The notes below the pieces were generated by a model. That model was given only the letters and a program-made list of their open reading frames with translations. It was not told where the DNA came from and did no database searches. Both the position numbers and the translations under genes were made by a program. From an uncultured Burkholderiales bacterium (lineage in GTDB: Bacteria; Pseudomonadota; Gammaproteobacteria; Burkholderiales; Burkholderiaceae_C), in contig CAIWAO010000128.1 of assembly GCA_903910745.1 (NCBI GenBank), positions 1 to 64,000 of the forward strand: DNA of 64,000 nt, read 5' to 3'. Positions 45,319 through 52,701 of the stretch are shown here, piece by piece (position 1 is the stretch's first letter; each line of letters opens with the position of its first letter).

Positions 45319-47271
45319 ATGAGATCAAACTCCTCAAGCGCTCACTCACCCCATAGCCCAAGTTCAACCAAAGAGTCGCCCTCAAGGTCAGAGCCAGGAC
45401 GAGACTGGAAAACTCTTCAACGTTTATTTCCCTATCTTTGGGAATACAAATGGCGTGTGATGGCAGCCTTGTCTTTCATGGTCGGTGCTAAAGTAGCCAA
45501 CGTGGGTGTGCCCATAGTTCTGAAAAAATTGGTTGATACGCTCAATACTGTGACTCAGACTGGAGCTGAGTTAGGTTCAAAAGCCGTTGATACGCAGACT
45601 GTCAACAACGCATTGGGTACTCTGGATTCAAATGCAGGAGCCATCAGCAATTTTGAGAGTTATTTGCATAACGCTTTTGTTTTGGTCCCAGTCGCTTTGT
45701 TGCTCAGTTATGCACTTCTTAGACTCAGTGTCTCGGCTTTTACAGAGCTCAGAGAACTCGTCTTTGCCAAAGCAACCCAAGGTGCAGCAAGACGTATTGC
45801 ATTGCAAACCTTTGATCATCTCCACGGCATGAGTTTGAGGTTTCACTTAGAGCGTCAAACAGGGGGGATGACTAGAGATATTGAACGAGGTGTGAGAGGG
45901 ATTGAATCACTCATTTCATACTCCCTTTACAGCATCATTCCAACCTTCATCGAAGTCACTCTAGTCCTTGGAGTTATGGCAGTTCAGTACGATATATGGT
46001 TTGCGCTTATCACCGTGGTTGCTTTGACGTTGTATGTTTACTTTACAGTTGTCGTGACCGAGTGGCGAACCAAATACAGACGCCAAGCCAATGAGTTTGA
46101 CTCTGCAGCAAACACCAAGGCCGTTGACTCATTAATTAACTATGAAACAGTTAAATACTTTGGCAACGAAGCTTTTGAGTCCGAGAGGTACGATAAAAGC
46201 CTCGTTCGTCTTCGTGATGTTAGGCTCAAAGCTCAAAGGTCACTTAGCTTGCTCAATACGGGTCAACAGTTAATTATCGCCTGTGCACTAGTTGCTATTT
46301 TGTACAGGGCAACTGTTGGCGTTATTGAACACCGTTTGAGCTTAGGGGATTTGGTCATGATCAATGCATTCATGATTCAACTCTATATTCCGCTTAATTT
46401 TCTTGGTATGGTTTACCGGGAAATAAAGCAAAGCTTGACCGACTTGGACCGCATGTTTGCACTACTGGATAAGAATCAAGAAATTGCCGACACTCCCCGT
46501 GCAACACAATTAAGGCTGAGTGCAGCGCCGACCGTACGTTTTGAGGACGTGAGGTTTAGTTACGAGCCTAATAGAGAAATATTGAAAGGTATAGATTTCA
46601 CTATACCGGCCGGTAAAACTGTCGCAGTTGTCGGTCCCTCGGGCTCGGGCAAATCAACTCTTGCAAGACTGATGTTTCGTTTTTACGATATTCAAAGTGG
46701 CAGTATAAAAATCAACGATCAAGACGTTCGAGAGCTCACGCAAGCAAGTCTAAGACGAGCTGTGGGTATAGTCCCACAAGATACGGTGCTCTTTAATGAA
46801 ACGGTTTACTACAACATCGCCTACGGCAGACCAAGTGCAACTCGGGAAGAGGTCGAGGAGGCTGCTAAGTCAGCCCGGATTCATGACTTTATCATCTCAA
46901 CTCCCAAAGGTTACGAGACCATGGTGGGAGAGCGAGGCCTAAAACTCTCGGGGGGTGAGAAACAAAGGGTGGCAATTGCACGAACGCTTCTAAAAAATCC
47001 GCAGATCTTGATTTTTGATGAGGCAACATCGGCTCTTGATAGTGCAAATGAGCGAGCCATACAAAGCGAGCTACAAACGGCAGCACAAAATAAGACAACA
47101 TTAGTCATCGCCCACAGGCTCTCAACTGTTGTTGATGCGCACGAAATTTTGGTGATGTCTGAGGGCCAGATCCTAGAGCGTGGCAATCACCACACACTAT
47201 TGGCAATGGATGGGCATTATTCAAAAATGTGGGCTATGCAACAAAACTCTGAGAACATTGATACTGTTTAG
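45319..47271 (+). CDS. Atm1-type ABC exporter (fused permease-ATPase)
   Basis: A 650-residue half-transporter. The membrane domain (about residues 40-350) has the ATM1/HMT1 features MSLRFHLERQTGGMTRDIERGVRGI and NYETVKYFGNEAFE. The ATPase domain has Walker [15 protein letters not shown], signature LSGGEKQRVAIARTLLKNP and Walker B ILIFDEATSALD. Atm1 relatives export glutathione-linked or sulfur-containing species for iron-sulfur or heavy-metal homeostasis; the substrate here is inferred from family. It works as a homodimer in the inner membrane. ATG at 45319 without a clear ribosome-binding site. Stands alone. Confidence 0.93.
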   Translation: MRSNSSSAHSPHSPSSTKESPSRSEPGRDWKTLQRLFPYLWEYKWRVMAALSFMVGAKVANVGVPIVLKKLVDTLNTVTQTGAELGSKAVDTQTVNNALGTLDSNAGAISNFESYLHNAFVLVPVALLLSYALLRLSVSAFTELRELVFAKATQGAARRIALQTFDHLHGMSLRFHLERQTGGMTRDIERGVRGIESLISYSLYSIIPTFIEVTLVLGVMAVQYDIWFALITVVALTLYVYFTVVVTEWRTKYRRQANEFDSAANTKAVDSLINYETVKYFGNEAFESERYDKSLVRLRDVRLKAQRSLSLLNTGQQLIIACALVAILYRATVGVIEHRLSLGDLVMINAFMIQLYIPLNFLGMVYREIKQSLTDLDRMFALLDKNQEIADTPRATQLRLSAAPTVRFEDVRFSYEPNREILKGIDFTIPAGKTVAVVGPSGSGKSTLARLMFRFYDIQSGSIKINDQDVRELTQASLRRAVGIVPQDTVLFNETVYYNIAYGRPSATREEVEEAAKSARIHDFIISTPKGYETMVGERGLKLSGGEKQRVAIARTLLKNPQILIFDEATSALDSANERAIQSELQTAAQNKTTLVIAHRLSTVVDAHEILVMSEGQILERGNHHTLLAMDGHYSKMWAMQQNSENIDTV

Positions 47272-47478
47272 GGTTGTGATTTTGAGAGAAAAATATTTAA
47301 AACTTTATTAATTTTAAATACATGAACTTTAGTTAAGAATTCAATAATCCATACCGAATTTGCGGCAATAGAGGCTGACAGACTTAGGATTAATCAAAGG
47401 GTGAGTAATTGATATGTAGAATTAATGAGTGCAAACAAATTTGAAGCTTCGCTATTTTTAACTAAACTAAGAAATTAA

Positions 47479-48276
47479 ATGACTAAATCTTTTTTAAATT
47501 TATTACGACTGTGTTTTTTATTTGTAGCGATGTTTGCTTTTGCAAGCGGATCTAATGCTCAAAATGCGTTGGATGGAATCCTGAAATCCAAATCCATCAA
47601 AATAGCCATCCCAACGGATTTCCCCCCCTACGGTTTTGTTGGTTTGGACATGCAACCCCAAGGCCTTGATGTAGAAATGGCCCAGTATATTGCTCAAAAA
47701 TTAGGCGCTAAAGTTGAACTAGTACCTGTTTCAAGTCCTAACCGCATTCCTTATTTGCAAACTAAAAAAGTTGATCTCGTGATCTCCACGTTGGGTAAGA
47801 ATCCAGATCGTGAAAAAGTCATTGACTTTACCTTTGCCTACGCTCCATATTATCAGGCTGTGTACGGACCTAAGAGCCTTTCAATCAAGAGCTTTAATGA
47901 TTTAGCCGGTAAAACCATCTCCGCAACCAGAGGCGCTTTAGAGGATACTGAGCTTACCAAATTGGCGCCTCCAAGCGCTCAAATCAAACGCTTTGAAGAC
48001 AACAGTTCCACTGTAGCCGCGTTCGTTGCTGGACAAGTGCAGGTCGTCGCAACTGGGGCCTCTGTCGCTGCGAGCATGATTCAAAAGAACCCTCAACTGG
48101 GTGCTGAGTACAAGCTTTTAATTAAAGACTCACCCTGTTTTGTTGGTGTAGCAAAAGGGGAAGACTCACTTCGGACAAAGGTGAACGAAATCATCAGCGC
48201 AGCCCATAAAAATGGGGATTTAGAAAAATTGTCAATGAAGTGGCTTTCAAGAAGTACGGGTGAACTTCCTGAGTAA
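47479..48276 (+). CDS. Amino-acid ABC transporter substrate-binding protein
   Basis: A 265-residue family-3 periplasmic binding protein with a signal peptide (hydrophobic core LLRLCFLFVAMFAFASG, cleavage near SNAQN). IPTDFPPYGFVGLDMQPQGLDVEMA and DLVISTLGKNPDREKVIDFTF are the family signatures for polar amino acids. It starts a unit with two permease genes. It sits 207 bp after the exporter gene in an A+T-rich gap with probable promoter sequence. Confidence 0.92.
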   Translation: MTKSFLNLLRLCFLFVAMFAFASGSNAQNALDGILKSKSIKIAIPTDFPPYGFVGLDMQPQGLDVEMAQYIAQKLGAKVELVPVSSPNRIPYLQTKKVDLVISTLGKNPDREKVIDFTFAYAPYYQAVYGPKSLSIKSFNDLAGKTISATRGALEDTELTKLAPPSAQIKRFEDNSSTVAAFVAGQVQVVATGASVAASMIQKNPQLGAEYKLLIKDSPCFVGVAKGEDSLRTKVNEIISAAHKNGDLEKLSMKWLSRSTGELPE

Positions 48277-48317
48277 TTTAAATTTTCTTTTGCATTTACA
48301 TAAACACTGATTAGCTT

Positions 48318-49031
48318 GTGAATATCGCATTCGACTTTTGGGCCGTCTTTGAGCAGTGGCAGTTGCTGTTAACAGGTATTGTCTGGACGCTTGGATTGAC
48401 CGCTTTGAGTGGTATCTTTGGCTTGAGCTTAGGCGTAGTTATGGCCTGGGCAAGGCTAGAGGCGGCGCGAAGAAGACATGATTTGCATAAAAACAAGATT
48501 TCCAGAGTCTTCGATAAACTGATACTGATTTACGTCGAATTAATTAGAAATACGCCTTTTATAGTCCAGCTGTTCTTCATTTTCTTTGGCTTACCAGCGC
48601 TTGGACTTAGACTCAGTGCAGAGGTGGCATCCGTACTGGCAATGGTCATTAACTTAAGCGCATATTCCTGCGAGATCGTTCGAGCAGGTTTGGAGGCAAC
48701 CCCGCCCGCACAGGTTCAGGCGGGTGAGAGTTTGGGACTAAAACCCGTTCAAATATTCACGCATGTCGTGCTTCCTCCTGCGCTGTTTAAAGTTTGGCCT
48801 GCTTTAGTTTCTCAAATCATTATTGTCATGTTAGGTTCTGCTGTATGCGGACAAATATCGACTGAGGAATTGTCGTACTCAGCAAATTTGATTCAAAGCA
48901 GGAACTTCAGAGCCTTTGAATCCTTTATCACTGCCGCCCTTATTTATTTATCGTTATCGATCGCGATCCGTTGGTTGCTCAATAAAGTGGGTAGGCAAGT
49001 GATCTTCAAAGGCATGGTATCTCATGATTGA
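48318..49031 (+). CDS. Amino-acid ABC transporter permease (HisM/GltJ type)
   Basis: A 237-residue permease with about five membrane helices, the polar amino-acid HisMQ-type N-terminal segment (LLLTGIVWTLGLTALSGIFG), YVELIRNTPFIVQLFF and the EAA-loop region AGESLGLKPVQIFTHVVLPPAL that contacts the ATPase. Start is GTG at 48318. Its end overlaps the next permease by 8 bp, consistent with a coupled heterodimer. Confidence 0.92.
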   Translation: MNIAFDFWAVFEQWQLLLTGIVWTLGLTALSGIFGLSLGVVMAWARLEAARRRHDLHKNKISRVFDKLILIYVELIRNTPFIVQLFFIFFGLPALGLRLSAEVASVLAMVINLSAYSCEIVRAGLEATPPAQVQAGESLGLKPVQIFTHVVLPPALFKVWPALVSQIIIVMLGSAVCGQISTEELSYSANLIQSRNFRAFESFITAALIYLSLSIAIRWLLNKVGRQVIFKGMVSHD

Positions 49032-49683
49032 ATTTAGTCTTTGGGATATTTTAAGAAACCTGCTCCTGGCTACAAGGTGGACACTCGTGCTGTCTGTCAT
49101 CGCAATTCTTGGAGGAGGATTGATTGGATTTGTATTGTTGATTTTGAGGCTTCTCCAGATTAAGCCTTTATGTGTCTTGATTAGCCTCTACGTTGAACTG
49201 TTTCAAGGTACACCATTGTTGATGCAGCTTTTTCTCTTTTATTTCGGATTAGCCTTATTTGGAATTGATACCTCTGTTTGGATATCTGCAAGTGCAGCTC
49301 TTATTTTGTATGCTGCTGCTTATCTAACAGAGATCTGGAGCGGTTGTATTCGGGCTGTACCAAAGGGGCAGAGTTTAGCGGCAAAGAGTCTGGGCCTAGA
49401 TTTTATACAGGAGCTCAAATATATAATTTTTCCTCAAGCTTATAAGCTCAGCATCGCACCCACAGTTGGATTTTTGGTTCAACTTATCAAGGGAACTGCA
49501 ATAACATCAGTGATAGGTTTTGTAGAGCTTACAAAATCCGCAAGTATGATCTCTAATGTTACTTTTAAACCTTTTCTTGTATTCAGCAGTGTTGCTTTGA
49601 TTTACTTCGTGATTTGCTTTCCAATCTCATGGTTGGCAACAAAAATAGAGTCAAAGATAAGTTTAAATACGCTTGCTTCCTAA
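49024..49683 (+). CDS. Amino-acid ABC transporter permease (HisQ/GltK type)
   Basis: A 219-residue second permease: LLATRWTLVLSVIAILGGGLIG, YVELFQGTPLLMQLFLFYFG and AKSLGLDFIQELKYIIFPQA (EAA loop). It overlaps the previous permease by 8 bp and forms a heterodimer with it by family analogy. No ATP-binding subunit gene follows; a small gcctgat/atcaggc hairpin lies just downstream. The ATPase must be supplied from elsewhere. Confidence 0.92.
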   Translation: MIEFSLWDILRNLLLATRWTLVLSVIAILGGGLIGFVLLILRLLQIKPLCVLISLYVELFQGTPLLMQLFLFYFGLALFGIDTSVWISASAALILYAAAYLTEIWSGCIRAVPKGQSLAAKSLGLDFIQELKYIIFPQAYKLSIAPTVGFLVQLIKGTAITSVIGFVELTKSASMISNVTFKPFLVFSSVALIYFVICFPISWLATKIESKISLNTLAS

Positions 49684-49689
49684 TTAGGG

Positions 49690-49706
49690 GCCTGATGTTA
49701 TCAGGC
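49690..49706 (+). terminator. Short hairpin after the amino-acid permease operon
   Basis: Perfect 7-bp stem gcctgat / atcaggc with a gtt loop, 7 bp after the permease stop. It lacks a T-run, so it may be a weak terminator or an RNA 3' stabiliser. Confidence 0.45.
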
Positions 49707-49826
49707 ACGCACTAAGTTATGAAACGTTTTAACAATGCGTCAGATTAAGCAGCGCAAGTTCAATAGCTACGGCAATATCAATAGCAACCGCAACCACTTA
49801 CACATAACAAATCAGTCTGCGCTTAT

Positions 49827-50261
49827 TTAATTCCAAGGCGTGCAAGGAGGTATTGCGCAAGGGCCCTCAACGGAAATAGATCCGAAATCAGCAGGCCCAA
49901 CAATTTCCAGATACTCCATATCCTTAGAGTAGTCAAATAGGTAGTGCACGATGCCAGGTCTTTGGTGAACACAGTCTCCTTCGGCAACCAAAGTGACCTT
50001 GTCTTCGTACATAAACCTAGCCCAGCCTTTGAGCATATAAACAATTTGAAACTCTGCAACGTGATAATGCCAGCCTGTGCCCTCCTCAGGGGCAAGGTTG
50101 GCTTTGACCACGTGAGCAATAACTTTTCCTTTTGTTGCTGTTGATACACCCAAGTCCTTGTAGAGAAAGAAGTCTCTTAATCCTCCTGGTAAAAACTTAG
50201 TGTCCGCCACCTTTGTATGAACGAAATCTGTATCACTTTCAATTGTTGCAACTGTATTCAT
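49827..50261 (-). CDS. Cupin-domain protein
   Basis: A 144-residue single-domain cupin. Motif 1 is seen as GWHYHVAEFQIVYMLKG (two His and a Glu), motif 2 as GDCVHQRPGIVHYL (His). These are the residues that bind a metal in enzymatic cupins. Enzyme, regulator and storage roles are all possible, so no function is assigned. It begins 2 bp after the GST-like gene, in the same operon. ATG at 50261. Confidence 0.85.
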   Translation of the reverse strand: MNTVATIESDTDFVHTKVADTKFLPGGLRDFFLYKDLGVSTATKGKVIAHVVKANLAPEEGTGWHYHVAEFQIVYMLKGWARFMYEDKVTLVAEGDCVHQRPGIVHYLFDYSKDMEYLEIVGPADFGSISVEGPCAIPPCTPWN

Positions 50262-50263
50262 GA

Positions 50264-50920
50264 TTAATACTCCACTTCAAGTTCTTCAATATCATCAGGC
50301 TCTGCCTGGGCCGCTTCAATCCATTCCTTAATAAAAGGGTTGGCAATGATTTGTTCACAATATTTCATACACGCAGGCGTTAGCTCTATCCCGTATGTTT
50401 TAAAGCGCATTACAACTGGTGCGTACATCGCATCGGCAAGCGTCATGTGCTTACCAAAAAGATAAGGACCTTTGTAAGTTAATAAACAATGTTTCCAGAT
50501 TTCCTTTATGCGCTCGATATCAGCCTCGGCTTTAGACCAAACTTTAAAGCTTTTTATTTTTGCCTTGATGTTCATGGGCAAGGAGGACCTCATGGCCGAG
50601 AACCCTGAATGCATCTCTCCGCAAATAGCTCTGCAGTGCGCGCGGTGCACCTGATTGGACGGGAGAAGATTTGCTTTTGGTGCAATCTCGTTTAAATATT
50701 CCCCAATAGCGAGTGTGTCCCAAACCTTAACTTTATTGTGCGTTAGGCAGGGAACCAAAATGGAGGGGGACAACAACAAGAGCTCTGCTCTTGCATCTGC
50801 GGTATCAGTTTGTATAGGTAATTCAACAAATTCCAGACCCGCCATCTTAACCATCAACCACCCCCTGAGTGACCAAGACGAGTAATTCTTACTGCTGATG
50901 GTGAGGGTGGTTTTGGTCAT
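50264..50920 (-). CDS. Glutathione S-transferase family protein
   Basis: A 218-residue thioredoxin-fold GST. The N-terminal SSKNYSSWSLRGWLMVKMAG resembles the YfcF/zeta-like group with Ser near the catalytic position. VPCLTHNKVKVWDTLAIGEYLNE contains the cis-Pro and glutathione-binding Asp/Ser-like region, and the C-terminal helical domain has the LFGKHMTLADAMYAPVV stretch (N-capping motif). Substrate unknown. It precedes the cupin by 2 bp, so the two are co-transcribed. Divergent from phaZ. Confidence 0.87.
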   Translation of the reverse strand: MTKTTLTISSKNYSSWSLRGWLMVKMAGLEFVELPIQTDTADARAELLLLSPSILVPCLTHNKVKVWDTLAIGEYLNEIAPKANLLPSNQVHRAHCRAICGEMHSGFSAMRSSLPMNIKAKIKSFKVWSKAEADIERIKEIWKHCLLTYKGPYLFGKHMTLADAMYAPVVMRFKTYGIELTPACMKYCEQIIANPFIKEWIEAAQAEPDDIEELEVEY

Positions 50921-51083
50921 TTGATCTAATATTTAATATTGAGGCATAGTTTTTCAGTGCAACTTATATGCCATAAATAAATCTTCATGTTGGTGCGTAA
51001 ATAGATCAAATTCATAGGCATAAGAAATGCTTCATTTCTTAAAATATTAATTAATGTTTTAAAAAAATACCAACTAGGGCGGT

Positions 51084-52304
51084 TTGATGATCTATCAAAA
51101 CTATCAGTTCATGGCCAATTTAAGTGACCCACTTAGGCTATTTGCCGATGGTGCATCTTGTGTATTGAAGTCTTGGAATGCAAGCAGTGACTTAAACCCG
51201 ATTAGAAAAATGGCCGCTTATTACGAGCAAGTTTCTCTGCTTGGAATGACCCACAAGTGCCCACCCTTCAATATAGAGCCTGTAACTTCAATAAATGCAG
51301 AGATCTATCCTGTCATAGAAACCGTTATCACGAGTACTGATTTCTGTACTCTAAGGAGGTTCAAGAAAGATTTGTCAACAGAGTTGCCCAAAATTTTATT
51401 GGTCGCCCCCATGTCAGGTCACTTCGCCACATTACTTAGGGGCACCGTTCAGACCTTGGTACAAGACCATGATGTTTACTTAACGGATTGGCTAAATATT
51501 CGAGACATTCCCTATAAGGCAGGAAAGTTTGGTCTAGATGAGTACATAGAGACCATCATTACATTTTTAAAGTATCTAGGACCTGGTATTCATTTAATGG
51601 GGGTATGTCAACCCACTGTTGCGTGTTTGGCCGCTACTGCCTTGCTTGCCGAGGACAAGGACGAATGCGTACCCGCTAGCCTTACATTAATGGCGGGACC
51701 CATAGACGCCAGGATTAACCCCACCCAAGTTAATGAACTTGCCATGAGTAAGCCAATTCAGTGGTTTAAGCAAAATCTGATTGGAGTTGTACCGCTACAG
51801 TTTCCTGGATCTGGGAGAGCCGTGTACCCAGGATTCCTACAACTCATGGCTTTTTTAAATATGAACCTTGAGAGGCATAAAAAATCTTTTGCCGATATGA
51901 TGGAACATAGGATAAACGGCGATGATGAGAGGGCAGATCTCATCAAAGAGTTTTATCAAGAATATTTTGCAATTATGGATTTATCAGCGGATTTTTATTT
52001 GGAAACCGTTGAAAACGTGTTTCAAAAGCATTTGTTACCCAAAGGCGAGCTTTACTTTAAGGGCAGGCTCATCAAACCTGAGAGTATTAGAAAAACATTT
52101 CTCTTAACCGTAGAAGGGGAGAGGGACGATATTTGTGGAATCGGTCAAACTTTGGCTGCACAGGACCTTTGCTCCAAAATCCCACCTTATATGAAAACCC
52201 ATCACCTCCAAGCCGGAGTTGGTCACTACGGAGTTTTTAATGGAAAAAAGTGGTCAAATCAAATCTATCCAGTTATTAGGTCTATGGTTCACAGCACAAT
52301 TTAA
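51084..52304 (+). CDS. phaZ: Intracellular polyhydroxybutyrate depolymerase
   Basis: Mobilises the cytoplasmic PHB store by cleaving the polymer to hydroxybutyrate units. The 406-residue protein belongs to the PhaZ class with a cysteine nucleophile: Cys175 lies in GVCQPTVA, the lipase-box equivalent G-x-C-x-P known from the Ralstonia type. The N-terminal MMIYQNYQF and AAYYEQV resemble that class, and the His of the triad fits GVGHYGVFNG near the end. agggcgg precedes the ATG closely. A PII gene follows after 18 bp, probably in the same operon. Confidence 0.92.
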   Translation: MMIYQNYQFMANLSDPLRLFADGASCVLKSWNASSDLNPIRKMAAYYEQVSLLGMTHKCPPFNIEPVTSINAEIYPVIETVITSTDFCTLRRFKKDLSTELPKILLVAPMSGHFATLLRGTVQTLVQDHDVYLTDWLNIRDIPYKAGKFGLDEYIETIITFLKYLGPGIHLMGVCQPTVACLAATALLAEDKDECVPASLTLMAGPIDARINPTQVNELAMSKPIQWFKQNLIGVVPLQFPGSGRAVYPGFLQLMAFLNMNLERHKKSFADMMEHRINGDDERADLIKEFYQEYFAIMDLSADFYLETVENVFQKHLLPKGELYFKGRLIKPESIRKTFLLTVEGERDDICGIGQTLAAQDLCSKIPPYMKTHHLQAGVGHYGVFNGKKWSNQIYPVIRSMVHSTI

Positions 52305-52322
52305 ACCAACTCAATCACCTGT

Positions 52323-52661
52323 ATGAAATGGGTCATCGCTATCATCAAACCTCATAAACTAAATGAAGTTAGGTCTGCTTTGGAGCTCATTAACGTGCAG
52401 GGCATGACGGTCTCTACAGTGGAAGGTTTTGGTAGACAAAAGGGACGTACAGAAGTCTATAGAGGCGCTGAGTATCAGTATGATTGGGTACCAAAAATAA
52501 AGTTGGAGATAGCTGTCAAAGATGAAACTTTAGACGAAGTTATAGAAACTATCGTAAGTACAGCTAAAACAAATAAAATTGGAGACGGAAAGATATTCGT
52601 TGTAAATCTCATGCAAGCAATACGAATCAGAACATCAGAATGCGGCAACGAAATTTTATGA
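52323..52661 (+). CDS. Nitrogen regulatory PII protein
   Basis: A 112-residue trimeric PII signal protein (GlnB/GlnK type) that senses ATP/ADP and 2-oxoglutarate. PII signature 1 YRGAEY places the uridylylated Tyr at residue 51, and signature 2 TNKIGDGKIFV is intact. The C-terminus (IRTSECGNEIL) is unusual; GlnB and GlnK normally end in a Thr-Gly-Glu...Glu-Ala-Ile-like sequence. It is probably a second, specialised PII. It lies 18 bp after phaZ and runs toward nasA, whose 3' end is 40 bp away. Confidence 0.95.
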   Translation: MKWVIAIIKPHKLNEVRSALELINVQGMTVSTVEGFGRQKGRTEVYRGAEYQYDWVPKIKLEIAVKDETLDEVIETIVSTAKTNKIGDGKIFVVNLMQAIRIRTSECGNEIL

Positions 52662-52701
52662 ATGTTGTTAAATAGAGTCTGTTGTGTTGTGATAAATTAC
52701 T

